Notes: generated by a model from the sequence alone, not told the origin. A stretch of DNA of 64,000 nt from GCA-2401735 sp051252095 (GCA_051252095.1 JBPOFK010000013.1:5129-69128), one strand, 5' to 3'. Shown: positions 36,201-45,211, counted from the first letter of the stretch. Numbers and translations: made by a program.

Positions 36201-36665
36201 TTAATTGCTGAAAGCGGCTTAAATAATTGGTCAAAATCACGTATTAACCATTTAAATAATGCAATGCAACGATGGTTTAAGCGACAAGGCTATGAAGCAG
36301 CAGTAATATCAACAAGCGTAGCGCGTGTCATCTCGTTATTGACCACATGCATTGAAAGCGAGCAAGGTCAGTGGGTACTAGCCTCTAGAGAATCCGCTGT
36401 TAGTGAGCTCGCAATTGAATCTACAACTGAAGGAGCTGTTTCTAAAAAAATCATCGACCGTACTTTTATTGAGAACAATACGCGCTGGATTATAGATTAC
36501 AAAACAGTTGAAGTAGACAGCAATACAACTGACCTTGGATTAAAAACGATTGCTACACAATACCAAAGCCAGTTAGACGCATACGCCACCTTATTTATCC
36601 ATGAAGGCTTGCCGATCAAAAAAGCGATATTTTTTGTGAGTTTAGGTCAATTATTTGTGTACTAA
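33231..36665 (+). CDS. AddA/RecB-like UvrD-type helicase-nuclease
   Basis: A 1144-residue superfamily 1 helicase with a C-terminal nuclease. Walker A is EAPAGAGKTELL (Lys38). Other motifs are ITFTNKAASEM (Ia), LVDEFQDTSPSQ (II), VGDPMQSIYRFRKA (III), and KLWRNNRSS (IV-like), MTIHKSKGLEFDTVILPG (V) and VAATRAERCLHLL (VI). The nuclease contains IDRTFIENN, WIIDYKT and a QYQSQLDAYATLF ending. Together with the preceding gene it forms an AddAB-type complex for double-strand-break processing. RecBCD genes are not visible in the window. Confidence 0.9.
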   Translation: MQHEINLSAALLQEDSLSRQQALAHDSFIVEAPAGAGKTELLTQRFLKLLETVDAPEEIIAITFTNKAASEMKSRIMDSLQLAAEGTLPEQPHKQITFKLGQIVLTRSDMLGWQLLDTPSRLRIYTIDSLSANLARQMPLLSRFGTQPGVRDDPRPCYEEAAMRAIEHLEHPDYGAIIHDALHYFDNDTYKLTQLLAEMLSKRDQWLPYTQSQHTAHDAEDALISMINDDLKAAVNVLPTSIQDSLMPIARYAASQLDQTHPIARLLDWDTHLKATSDALGQWQSIAELLLTTGGNFRKRLDKNMGLPPTGEAKPYKEALTTLIATLQQTSGAEAALSRLRSLPSPKQDETTWQIIATLAQLLHIAVGELWLVFQAHGEVDFVEIAQRALLALEDTAGNATDLALKFDYRIQHLLVDEFQDTSPSQIKLITALTRGWQKEDGRTLFCVGDPMQSIYRFRKANVGLFLRATQLGIGDIKLRSLKLWRNNRSSPPVVEWVNQAFSTIFPSQDSINRGAIQYRPFVATKTDNDHAEVVVHAMLDEKPSIDDENEDNSLLLTDIRQLEADRIIEIIQQTRQQKPDAKIAVLVRARSHLTSLVTEIRRNHPNLSFQAVEIEELANRQIVQDLLSLTYALHHRADRVHWLAILRAPWCGLTLADLHALVSHDKSSTLIQLMYQEDRLSALSEDGRQRLFHVREVLNQAMQHEGRQSISRWVHGVWLMLGGADCLWDAGDVRDVQAFFARIETLERTGQFSPQLLATEVEKLYAAPDAIADDSLQFMTIHKSKGLEFDTVILPGLDRKTGGNEQPLLLWEEVSSEKTEHTQTAGDISLVAAPYIPKGYAQQEANEVSAYDYLKMLEKERASFEDARVLYVAATRAERCLHLLGAAKVDAKGQIKVPKNTFLDLLWPIVHYAFTYEDAIKPKATQQTQPSVALEDFIPQLIRLNKPNNPIKLSKNEAFNSFSENRREKTTDNNKLDADIGILTHLYLQLIAESGLNNWSKSRINHLNNAMQRWFKRQGYEAAVISTSVARVISLLTTCIESEQGQWVLASRESAVSELAIESTTEGAVSKKIIDRTFIENNTRWIIDYKTVEVDSNTTDLGLKTIATQYQSQLDAYATLFIHEGLPIKKAIFFVSLGQLFVY

Positions 36666-36692
36666 ATTTGCCCTCTTCTACCCAAAAAATCA

Positions 36693-36721
36693 TTGAACTA
36701 AAAACGCATCCAAGCTATCCT
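36693..36721 (+). promoter_or_regulatory. Candidate promoter for copper cassette
   Basis: TTGAAC (36693-36698) and TATCCT (36716-36721) are 17 bases apart, each matching 4 of 6 consensus positions. Transcription would start about 7 bases later at 36728, next to the ATG at 36729. I see no Shine-Dalgarno element, so a leaderless message is possible. The match is weak. Confidence 0.25.
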
Positions 36722-36728
36722 AAACGCA

Positions 36729-37079
36729 ATGAAAAATTTTATCTGCCTATTAATTATGTTCTGGTTGCCATTCAGCATGGCAATGGCGCAAATAATGAGT
36801 GCCGATATGATGCTTAAGGCTGACTTACATGCAACAGAAACCTACTCAGACGTCTCGCCTGCATGTCACAAACAGGTTGAAAGTGAAAATACAAACCAGC
36901 AAACATCGCATCAATGCACACATTGCAATGCCTGTTTCTTAGCAAGCGCAGGTGCACTAATCATCAACTCGCCTGCATTGATTTTACTAGATGCTAATGT
37001 AAATAAACACGCTACATTAAGCGTTTCTTTTTCTTCTAGACACTCAGCTCCCGTTATTAAGCCACCTATATTAAATTAA
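36729..37079 (+). CDS. Small exported Cys/His protein, DUF2946-like
   Basis: A 116-residue protein with a signal peptide (residues 1 to about 20). A Cys/His cluster follows: SPACHKQ and HQCTHCNACFLAS, resembling the HCxxC motif of DUF2946 proteins seen in copper clusters. The motif could bind metal. A short hydrophobic segment follows the cluster. It precedes a TolC-like gene and a multicopper oxidase, so a copper-sensing or copper-binding role in the periplasm is inferred. Neither its start signal nor function is established. Confidence 0.6.
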   Translation: MKNFICLLIMFWLPFSMAMAQIMSADMMLKADLHATETYSDVSPACHKQVESENTNQQTSHQCTHCNACFLASAGALIINSPALILLDANVNKHATLSVSFSSRHSAPVIKPPILN

Positions 37080-37134
37080 ATCCTCAGGACAAATCCGTCC
37101 ATCGTATTTAATTTAAAATGTAGGAGGTTCTCTT

Positions 37135-38523
37135 ATGCAACATATATTCGTTGCGCCTTTAAAGCAATTATTAACAATCATGCTGATAGCGGGCTTGGCT
37201 GGCTGTGCAACATTCAGTCAAGATGGTGGCTTCAACACCGTACAAACGATTACTCAGAAACATATTAAACAAAAGCCAGTTTGGGCGAATACCGATGCAC
37301 TTCTTCAAGAAAATGCAGCGCTTACCAGTACACTATTAGCAAAGCCTTTAAGCCAAGATGATGCAGTACAAGTCGCATTACTGAATAATTCTGGGTTACA
37401 AGCAGATTTTTACCAGTTACAAATTGCAGAATCGAATATAGTGCAAGCTGGACGACTACCAAACCCGCGCTTTTCAATGCTTTATGCCAGAAATAACGGT
37501 GATTATAAAATTGAACAAGTATTCACAATGAATCTAATGGCATTGTTCACTTTGTCTAAAGCGACTGAAATAGAAAAACAACATTTTGTAACTCAACAAA
37601 ATCAAATTGCTATCAACATATTAGGTTTGGCCAGGCAAACGCGTAATGCTTACATTGACGCACTAGCGATGCAACAGAAACTTGATTATCTGGAGCAGGT
37701 AATGCTATCCGCACAGGCATCTGGTGAGCTAGCATCGCGCATGCATCAAGCAGGTAACTGGAGCCAGCTACAAGCGGATAAAGAACAAAGTTTTCTAATC
37801 GAAAATACACTTGTATATCAGCAAGCAAAATACGACTGTATTCAAGCTAAAGAAAAATTAACAAAATTATTAGGGTTAACGCACCCAGACGATTTTAATC
37901 TACCTGCAAGACTATCAAACCTTCCTGAAAAACAACAAGACTTAAAAAAAATTAGCGCAGATGATTTTGCTAAGCGTCTGGATTTGCAGCAAACCAAATC
38001 CAACACGCAAGCATTAGCAAATCAGCTAGGGTTAACAAAATCAACACGCTTGATTAACGTATTAGAGCTTGGGCCTGCTCGCGTATTGGAAGGACGGCGC
38101 AGTGACCCTTCAAAGAAAGGCATAGAAATCAGTTTTGAGTTACCGCTTTTTGATTGGGGCACTGCACGTGTTAAGCGTGCAGAAGCACGCTATATGCAAG
38201 CATTAAATGAAGCGAAACAACAGGCTATTATTGCCGCCTCAGAAGTTCGCCAACAGTATGATTTGTATACAACACGATACGCTATCGCACAAAATTATCG
38301 CGATCAAATCATCCCGCTAAGAAAGCGCTTACTTGACGAAAGTCTACTACGCTATAACGGCATGCTGATTAGCCCTTTTGAATTAATGCAAACAGCGCGC
38401 GAACAGGTATTAGCTGTTAATCAATATATGATTGCACTCAGAGACTTCTGGTTAGCAGAAAGTGATTTAGAAATGGCATTAGTCGGTTCGCCCATTGCAT
38501 CAAAAGGAGATCTAACACAATGA
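37135..38523 (+). CDS. TolC-family outer membrane efflux lipoprotein
   Basis: A 462-residue outer-membrane factor. The signal peptide ends in a lipobox, GLAGC, and the mature protein starts at Cys. The OEP domains show long alpha-helical repeats (for example SEVRQQYDLYTTRYAIAQNY and LLRYNGMLISPFELMQTAR). It resembles CusC-type channels in copper cassettes. A strong AGGAGG ribosome binding site lies before the ATG. The stop overlaps the oxidase start as ATGA, so translation is coupled. RND pump and fusion-protein genes are absent. Confidence 0.85.
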   Translation: MQHIFVAPLKQLLTIMLIAGLAGCATFSQDGGFNTVQTITQKHIKQKPVWANTDALLQENAALTSTLLAKPLSQDDAVQVALLNNSGLQADFYQLQIAESNIVQAGRLPNPRFSMLYARNNGDYKIEQVFTMNLMALFTLSKATEIEKQHFVTQQNQIAINILGLARQTRNAYIDALAMQQKLDYLEQVMLSAQASGELASRMHQAGNWSQLQADKEQSFLIENTLVYQQAKYDCIQAKEKLTKLLGLTHPDDFNLPARLSNLPEKQQDLKKISADDFAKRLDLQQTKSNTQALANQLGLTKSTRLINVLELGPARVLEGRRSDPSKKGIEISFELPLFDWGTARVKRAEARYMQALNEAKQQAIIAASEVRQQYDLYTTRYAIAQNYRDQIIPLRKRLLDESLLRYNGMLISPFELMQTAREQVLAVNQYMIALRDFWLAESDLEMALVGSPIASKGDLTQ

Positions 38524-39914
38524 ATCGTAGACAGTTTATGCAACTATCAGGTGCAGGTATTGCACTAAATGCCGTCAGCAAGGCAACTTTAGCTGGCATT
38601 CCAGAGCTTGTTATTAGCAATCATGCAGAGACCCAACCATTACTTATGCCAAAGACTGGTAGACCTTACCAACCTGTCTCCACTTTAAACGGCTGGAGCC
38701 TACCATGGCGTATGAATAATAATGTTAAAGAATTTCACTTAGTAGCTGAGCCAGTTAAAAGAGAAGTCGCACCTGGCATGATTGCTTATTTATGGGGATA
38801 TAACGGTCAAAGTCCTGGACCAACCATTGAAGTCGTTGAAGGCGACCAAGTCAGAATATTTGTCACGAATCAACTTCCAGAGAAAACCAGCGTGCATTGG
38901 CATGGCATGATACTGCCTTGTGGCATGGATGGTGTCAGCGGGCTCACACAGCCTGCAATAGCACCAGGCAAAACTTATGTTTATGAGTTTGTGGCAAATC
39001 GTGCTGGCACCTTTATGTATCATCCACATGCTGACGAAATGACACAGATGGCGATGGGAATGATGGGCTCTTGGATTACTCACCCTAAAAATATGAACAC
39101 GATGAAAGTAGACCGTGATTATGCCCTCCTTTTGAATGCATATGATATTGAACCAGGTAGCTATAAACCTAAAACCAACACTATGCTTAACTTTAATTTA
39201 TGGACATTCAACAGTCGCGTTTTCCCTGGTATTGCACCTATTGTTGCTCAAAAAAATGAAAAAATACGTATACGCATTGGTAATCTGACCATGACGAACC
39301 ATCCAATTCATATTCACGGTCATTCATTTGAAGTTGCAGGTACAGATGGAGGTTGGGTTCCTCAGTCAGCGAGATGGCCAGAAGTTACTACAGATGTTGC
39401 AGTTGGACAAATGCGCGCCATTGAAATGGTTGCTGATAATTTGGGTGACTGGGCTTTCCATTGTCACAAGTCTCACCATACGATGAATGCGATGGGTCAC
39501 GATGTGCCAAATATGATTGGCGTTAATCAAACAGGTATTGCGAAAGTATTTGCAAAGTTAGTTCCAGATTACATGCCTATGGGTGAAACGGGCATGTCTG
39601 AAATGAGTGATATGGCAGCTATGATGGAAATGCCTTTACCTGAAAACACCCTGCCGATGATGACGGGTAATGGTCAGTTTGGACCCATCGAGATGGGGGG
39701 AATGTTTACGACTCTAAAAGTGCGTGAGCAAATCGAAAAAAACAATTTCAACGATCCTGGTGACTATCAATTTCCTACGGATAAGCAAGCTTATGAGTTT
39801 AAAGGAAAGACGCCTAGCGCCACTAAGGCAAATGACCCCATCAAAGAGACTTCTAAAGAAACCATTGAGGTTCAGGTCAAAAAGCCTAATCATCAGAATA
39901 TGCATCACCAATGA
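38520..39914 (+). CDS. Multicopper oxidase, Tat-exported, copper resistance
   Basis: A 464-residue periplasmic multicopper oxidase. The Tat signal starts NRRQFMQLSG. Copper ligands are in SVHWHGMI, YHPHADEM, NHPIHIHGHSFE and HCHKSHHTMNAM, where the type 1 site has Cys, two His and the axial Met. A Met-rich stretch (about residues 350-385, such as MSEMSDMAAMMEM) resembles CueO and CopA inserts that bind Cu(I). The likely job is oxidising Cu(I) in the periplasm. It is cotranscribed with the TolC-like gene. Confidence 0.88.
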   Translation: MNRRQFMQLSGAGIALNAVSKATLAGIPELVISNHAETQPLLMPKTGRPYQPVSTLNGWSLPWRMNNNVKEFHLVAEPVKREVAPGMIAYLWGYNGQSPGPTIEVVEGDQVRIFVTNQLPEKTSVHWHGMILPCGMDGVSGLTQPAIAPGKTYVYEFVANRAGTFMYHPHADEMTQMAMGMMGSWITHPKNMNTMKVDRDYALLLNAYDIEPGSYKPKTNTMLNFNLWTFNSRVFPGIAPIVAQKNEKIRIRIGNLTMTNHPIHIHGHSFEVAGTDGGWVPQSARWPEVTTDVAVGQMRAIEMVADNLGDWAFHCHKSHHTMNAMGHDVPNMIGVNQTGIAKVFAKLVPDYMPMGETGMSEMSDMAAMMEMPLPENTLPMMTGNGQFGPIEMGGMFTTLKVREQIEKNNFNDPGDYQFPTDKQAYEFKGKTPSATKANDPIKETSKETIEVQVKKPNHQNMHHQ

Positions 39915-39943
39915 GACAGATTTATATACTTTAATACAAAACG

Positions 39944-39999
39944 ATTAACCTGCTTTACTATTAGCTATTCAGCATTGAATCTATTAATAGCAGGTTAAT
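39944..39999. terminator. Inverted repeat between oxidase and mscS genes
   Basis: ATTAACCTGCT (39944-39954) matches AGCAGGTTAAT (39989-39999) as an 11-base inverted repeat. Inside, ATTCA/TGAAT forms a second small stem. The right arm overlaps the stop codon of the leftward channel gene. There is no clear T-run, so it may be a weak terminator or processing site for the convergent genes. Confidence 0.4.
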
Positions 40000-41083
40000 T
40001 ATCTTCTAGATTATCAGGTGCAATGTGCAACGTTTGCGTTGGGAATGCGATTTCCGCGCCATGTTTTTCGATAATATCAGCCACCTTCAGCAACACATCT
40101 TGTTTAACTGCATGAAACTCTTCCCAAATGACTGTGCGCGAGAAGGTGTAGATAAAGAAATCAACCGAAGAGGCATTGAACATATTGAAATTCACAATCA
40201 AGGTTTTAGTAGTGTCAATATCCTCATGTGACTGCAGCATTTTTTTTACATCGTCAACAATAGCTGGCATTAATTTAATATCTTCATAGCGAATACCAAT
40301 TGTTTCTTTAATACGTCGATTAGTCATTCGCGAAGGGTTTTCTACCGCAACTGTAGTGAAGACGGAATTTGGCACATAAATCGGATTTTTATTAAACCGT
40401 CGAATCTGCGTATAACGCCAACTTATTTTTTCTACAGTACCTTCAATATCTTTATCAGGTGAACGAATCCAATCACCGACAATAAATGGCCTATCCGCAT
40501 AGATTGTGAGTCCACCAAAAAAATTTGCTAAAAGATCTTTTGCTGCAAAACCAATTGCAATACCGCCAATACCGCCAGCAGCAAGCAACCCAGAGACACT
40601 AAAGCCAAAGGTTTGCATCAGGGTTAAAATAGTTGCAATAATAACAATGAGTCGACCTAGTTTTGAAAGTGCATCAACCGTGGTGTGATCAACCTCTTCG
40701 CCGTATTTTTCTAGTTGCGCTAAATGCCTATTACTGCCTCCCTCTATAAAGCGCCATGCAAACCAAGCAAAACAAAGTGTTATACCAGCATCCCTGATAA
40801 CTGGAATATATTCAAATAATTCATCTTGTGTATGGTGACCTACAACCTTTAGTGCAATAGAAATACCGACAATCCAAATAAATGTAGGTAAGGTTTTGTA
40901 TGATGATGAGATAAAAGCATAGTCCCAAGCGCTTTTAGTTTTCTTTGTTATCTTCATGAGCCTATACAGCACTACTCTAACTATAAAGTGTGCAATTAAA
41001 CTCAATACCAGAACGGTAATCACTTTAGCTAACCATAACTCAGAAATACCAAACGCGGCCAACCTTTCAGCAATTAATTTCAA
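39995..41083 (-). CDS. Mechanosensitive channel, MscS family (YnaI-like)
   Basis: A 362-residue membrane protein with five or so transmembrane segments. The pore helix and cytoplasmic domain carry LLAAGGIGGIAIGFAAKDLL, IYADRPFIVGDWIRSPD, IEGTVEKISWRYTQIR and YVPNSVFTTVAVENPSRMTN, which match the YnaI/YbdG subfamily of MscS channels. It should release solutes on osmotic down-shock. Translation likely starts at TTG (41083), supported by an AGGGAG element seven bases upstream. A possible extended -10 (TGTTATATT) lies upstream on this strand. Confidence 0.92.
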   Translation of the reverse strand: MKLIAERLAAFGISELWLAKVITVLVLSLIAHFIVRVVLYRLMKITKKTKSAWDYAFISSSYKTLPTFIWIVGISIALKVVGHHTQDELFEYIPVIRDAGITLCFAWFAWRFIEGGSNRHLAQLEKYGEEVDHTTVDALSKLGRLIVIIATILTLMQTFGFSVSGLLAAGGIGGIAIGFAAKDLLANFFGGLTIYADRPFIVGDWIRSPDKDIEGTVEKISWRYTQIRRFNKNPIYVPNSVFTTVAVENPSRMTNRRIKETIGIRYEDIKLMPAIVDDVKKMLQSHEDIDTTKTLIVNFNMFNASSVDFFIYTFSRTVIWEEFHAVKQDVLLKVADIIEKHGAEIAFPTQTLHIAPDNLEDN

Positions 41084-41241
41084 TTAAACTCTCCCTAAAT
41101 TTCATTATTTTTAAAATATAACACAGTTCGTTTTTAGCCTGAGTGCCAAACCAGCAAAGACTTATTGATTAATCGTGACTAGTTTATCTGCAATCAGGTA
41201 AAATCTTCTATCATCAACATGACAACCATCTTCTGACAATA

Positions 41242-41817
41242 ATGAAAATATTCACTCTACTGTATATCCGCGTCATGGCTTGGTCTAGATTACCAAAAGC
41301 ACCTTGGTACTTAGGCGCGCTTAGTTTTGCTGAATCTTCATTCTTTCCTATTCCACCCGATGTTATGCTGGCCCCAATGTGCCTAGCAAACCCAGCTAAA
41401 GCGTGGCGTTTTGCTTTACTCACCTCAGTCGCCTCCATATTGGGAGGCCTATTTGGTTATTTAATCGGGTCAATTGCATTTGATTTTATTGCACCCCATT
41501 TGCAACAAACGCATTATTGGGAGGCGTTCCAAAAAGCAGAAATATGGTTTAAAGAGTGGGGCGTTTGGGCAATTTTTATTGCTGGCTTCTCCCCTATTCC
41601 TTATAAAATTTTTACGATTGCTGCTGGGGCATTAGCTATGCCACTCATTCCATTTACAATTGCTTCATTTATTGGCAGAGGCGCACGGTTTTATATGGTT
41701 GCGGGGCTGATGAAATGGGGTGGCCCAACAATGGAAGCGAACTTAAAGAAATACGTCGATCGAATTGGATGGGCAACAATCGCAGTTGCTACCTTAGCTG
41801 TGATTATTTATAAATAA
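41242..41817 (+). CDS. YqaA-like VTT/DedA-family membrane protein
   Basis: A 191-residue integral membrane protein with four or so hydrophobic segments. FAESSFFPIPPDVML and GFSPIPYKIFTIAAGAL are the re-entrant loop signatures of the DedA/VTT superfamily, and the overall form matches YqaA (PF09335 group). These proteins are linked to lipid flipping or membrane homeostasis, with no firm function for YqaA. It stops 4 bases before the mfd stop and faces it convergently. Confidence 0.85.
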   Translation: MKIFTLLYIRVMAWSRLPKAPWYLGALSFAESSFFPIPPDVMLAPMCLANPAKAWRFALLTSVASILGGLFGYLIGSIAFDFIAPHLQQTHYWEAFQKAEIWFKEWGVWAIFIAGFSPIPYKIFTIAAGALAMPLIPFTIASFIGRGARFYMVAGLMKWGGPTMEANLKKYVDRIGWATIAVATLAVIIYK

Positions 41818-41821
41818 CCTC

Positions 41822-44800
41822 TTAAGCAAAGTCTTTCAATATTTCCTTCACCAGCTCTACACGATGGTTCAGGTTACCTAGGGTCACAGTGATGCGTAAC
41901 TTCTCTGGACCATTCATGCGGCAACGTTTGTCTCGCTGCAATAGGTTGATTAACTTAAGTGGGTCAATATCCGCTTTGGGGTTAAATTGTAATTGAATGG
42001 CAGCATCAGACGCATCAATTTTTACGATACCTAATGGTTTAGCCGCAATGCGAAGTCGATGACAAGCGATTAATGCTTCACCTGTTTCTGGCAGCAAGCC
42101 AAAACGGTCAATCAACTCCTCTTGCATCTCGTCTAATGCATCATTATCTTCACAGTTAGCTAGACGTTTATAAATAACTAAACGCTCATGAATGTCTGGA
42201 CAATAGTCACTTGGTAACAAAGCTGGGGTGTGTAAATTAATTTCTGTCGTTACGCCTAATGGCGCATCCAAGTCTGGTTCAGCACCCGCTTTAAGCTGTT
42301 TGACAGCGTGGTTCAACATATCTGAATACAGGCTAAAACCAATCTCTTGCATCTCTCCGCTTTGACTATCGCCTAATAACTCCCCTGCCCCACGAATCTC
42401 TAAATCATGCATGGCCAGATGAAAACCTGCGCCTAAATCTTCTAGTAGCTGGATTGCATCGAGGCGCTTTTGTGCTTGCGCGGTAATTTTGCGATGCGGG
42501 TCAGTTAGTAGGTAAGCATAGGCTTGGTGGTGGCTGCGACCGACGCGCCCACGCAATTGATGCAGCTGCGCCAAGCCAAACATATCAGCTTTATTCATGA
42601 TAATCGTATTTGCAGTGGGCACATCAATACCTGTTTCTATAATCGTGGTACATAATAATAAATTAGAGCGTTGTTGGTAAAAATCTCGCATCACATATTC
42701 GAGTTCGCGCTCGCGTAATTGCCCATGCGCAATGGCTATGCGTGCTTCAGGTAGTATTTTTTCTAATTTTTCTTTTTGCACAAAAATGGTATCAACTTCA
42801 TTATGTAAAAAGTAAACTTGTCCACCGCGCTTAAACTCACGCATTACTGCTTCACGGATAATGCCATCAGAATAGTCGGTATGGAATGTTTTGATTGATA
42901 GCCGTTTTTGGGGTGGCGTAGAGATGACTGAAAATTCACGCAACCCTTCCATCGCCATACTCAGTGTGCGTGGGATGGGTGTTGCAGTGAGTGTCAGCAC
43001 ATCGACCTCAGCACGCAATGCTTTCATTTGTTCTTTTTGGCGCACGCCAAAACGATGCTCTTCATCTAAAATCGCTAGACCAAGATTTTTAAATTTCACA
43101 TCTTTCTGAATTAGTCGATGTGTGCCAATGACAATATCGATAGTGCCATCAGCCAACCCTTTTAACGATTCAGCTTGTTCTTTCTTCGTTCTAAAGCGAG
43201 AGATTTCTGCTATTTTAATTGGCCAGTCTGCAAATCGATCACAAAAGTTTTGATAGTGTTGCTCAACTAATAATGTCGTTGGCACCAATACAGAAACTTG
43301 TCGACCGCCCATGACAGCCACAAATGCAGCTCGTAGCGCAACTTCTGTTTTACCAAAACCAACATCACCACAAACCAGCCTATCCATTGGTCGACCCGAC
43401 TGCATATCGCCAATGACCGCTTCAATAGCAGACAACTGATCTGGTGTTTCCTCGAATGGGAAGCCATCACAAAAAGCCTCATAATCTTTCAAACTCAGCT
43501 TAAATACATGCCCTTTCCGCGCTGCACGCTGTGCATATAAATTAAGCAATTCTGCGGCTGTGTCGCGAATTTGTTTAAGTGCTTTTTTCTTCGCCTTTTC
43601 CCATTGCCCACTACCTAAACGATGCAACGGCGCACTTTCAGGCGGCCCGCCTGAGTAACGAGAAATTAAGAATAATTGTGAGACTGGCACATATAATTTG
43701 TCATCTCCATAATATTCTAATAGCAAAAACTCTGTTTCACCTTCACCAAAATCCAAGTTTTGCAAACCGCGATAGCGTCCCACGCCATGCTGCTCATGTA
43801 CAACAGGGTCATTTATACGCAGCTCAGATAGGTCTTTGAGCATGCCTTCCGTATTACGGGCTTTTTCTTTAACACGCCGCCGTTGCTGGCGAACTGTAGA
43901 GGCATATAACTCAGCTTCAGTGATGACGACAACATCACTAACAAAACCTGTATGCAATGCAGAAACACTAAGCATGACTTTCGCTTTATTTTCTAGAAAA
44001 GCTGCCCATGTCTCACACGCAGGAATCGTCAATTCTTGTTCAGAAAACAGCTGTGACATCGTCTCACGCCTGCCCAAGCTTTCGGCCACAATAAGGATGC
44101 GTTTTTTAGATGATTGTATAAATGCTTGTAATTTATGCAGTGGCTGGTCTGCGCGCCTATCCACATCAACTTCAGCCAATTCCTTTTTAGGCGACAGCAC
44201 GGCGTTTATCACAGAAAATTGCTTGAGTTTTCTAAAGAAATCATCCGCTTTAATCAATAAATTTTCAGGTGGTAAGACGGGTCTTTCTGCATCATAAGCC
44301 AGCAACTTATAACGCGAGTTAGCTTCATACCAAAAAGTTTGTGCTGCTTTGTCTAAATCGCCATGCGCACAGAGTATGGCTTGCTCTGGTAGATAATCAA
44401 AAATCGTTGCTGTTGCCTCAAAAAACAATGGCAAATACCATTCAATACCCCCAGTTGCATTGCCTTTACTCACATCTTTATAGATTTTTGCGCGTTGTGG
44501 ATCACCTTCAAATTGCTCTCTAAACTGCGTTCTAAAAAGCGCAATGCCTGCTTTATCTAGTGGAAACTCTCTTGCTGGTAGCAGTCTAATTTCTGGAACA
44601 GGATAGAGGCTGCGCTGTGTATCAACGTCAAAGGTACGAATCGTTTCAATTTCATCATCAAATAAATCTATCCGATAGGGAAGCACTCCACCCATAGGAA
44701 ACAAATCAACGAGACCACCGCGGACGCTAAACTCACCTGGACTGATCACTTGGTTAACATGGTGGTATCCAGCTTGCGCACATTGATGTCGGAGCGCCTC

Positions 44801-45211
44801 AATATCAAGATTCTGACCCTTACTCAGCATAAAAGTATGGCCAGCTAGATAAGCAACAGGCGGCATTGCTAATAATGCTGTTACGATTGGTATAATGACA
44901 ATATCAAAATTGTTTTGGCTGATTTGATATAAGGTGGATAGGCGCTCTGAAATTAAATCGGGATGAGGGGAAAACACATCATAGGGTAAGGTCTCCCAAT
45001 CAGGTAGCAAATGCAAGCTGACATCTGGCGCAAAAAAAGGAATTTCCTCAATCAAACGCTGCGCTTCAAATGCATTTGCTGTGATAATAACAAGCGGCTT
45101 TTTTGTTGTTTTTAAGTCACATGCAAGTCTTGCCAAGGATAAACTATCTAAGCCATTGGCTGCATAAGAAAAACGGGAAGTTCGACCAGAGGTTGGTGGT
45201 ATTAACTGCAT
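41822..45211 (-). CDS. mfd: Transcription-repair coupling factor
   Basis: A 1129-residue DNA translocase (E. coli 1148) that removes stalled RNA polymerase and recruits UvrA. The UvrB-like N-terminal module includes FSVRGGLVDLFP. The RNA polymerase interaction domain starts around INDPVVHEQHGVGRYRG. The RecG-like motor has DVGFGKTEVALRAAF (Walker A), LDEEHRFGVRQKE (box II) and LTATPIPRTLSM. The C-terminal TRCF domain follows (ending about VKEILKDFA). It stands alone on the minus strand, convergent with the YqaA-like gene and divergent from rpiA. Confidence 0.96.
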   Translation of the reverse strand: MQLIPPTSGRTSRFSYAANGLDSLSLARLACDLKTTKKPLVIITANAFEAQRLIEEIPFFAPDVSLHLLPDWETLPYDVFSPHPDLISERLSTLYQISQNNFDIVIIPIVTALLAMPPVAYLAGHTFMLSKGQNLDIEALRHQCAQAGYHHVNQVISPGEFSVRGGLVDLFPMGGVLPYRIDLFDDEIETIRTFDVDTQRSLYPVPEIRLLPAREFPLDKAGIALFRTQFREQFEGDPQRAKIYKDVSKGNATGGIEWYLPLFFEATATIFDYLPEQAILCAHGDLDKAAQTFWYEANSRYKLLAYDAERPVLPPENLLIKADDFFRKLKQFSVINAVLSPKKELAEVDVDRRADQPLHKLQAFIQSSKKRILIVAESLGRRETMSQLFSEQELTIPACETWAAFLENKAKVMLSVSALHTGFVSDVVVITEAELYASTVRQQRRRVKEKARNTEGMLKDLSELRINDPVVHEQHGVGRYRGLQNLDFGEGETEFLLLEYYGDDKLYVPVSQLFLISRYSGGPPESAPLHRLGSGQWEKAKKKALKQIRDTAAELLNLYAQRAARKGHVFKLSLKDYEAFCDGFPFEETPDQLSAIEAVIGDMQSGRPMDRLVCGDVGFGKTEVALRAAFVAVMGGRQVSVLVPTTLLVEQHYQNFCDRFADWPIKIAEISRFRTKKEQAESLKGLADGTIDIVIGTHRLIQKDVKFKNLGLAILDEEHRFGVRQKEQMKALRAEVDVLTLTATPIPRTLSMAMEGLREFSVISTPPQKRLSIKTFHTDYSDGIIREAVMREFKRGGQVYFLHNEVDTIFVQKEKLEKILPEARIAIAHGQLRERELEYVMRDFYQQRSNLLLCTTIIETGIDVPTANTIIMNKADMFGLAQLHQLRGRVGRSHHQAYAYLLTDPHRKITAQAQKRLDAIQLLEDLGAGFHLAMHDLEIRGAGELLGDSQSGEMQEIGFSLYSDMLNHAVKQLKAGAEPDLDAPLGVTTEINLHTPALLPSDYCPDIHERLVIYKRLANCEDNDALDEMQEELIDRFGLLPETGEALIACHRLRIAAKPLGIVKIDASDAAIQLQFNPKADIDPLKLINLLQRDKRCRMNGPEKLRITVTLGNLNHRVELVKEILKDFA

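Noticed and set aside
43579..44523. Several plus-strand frames opposite mfd
   Set aside because: They overlap a well-conserved gene and have no recognisable domain.
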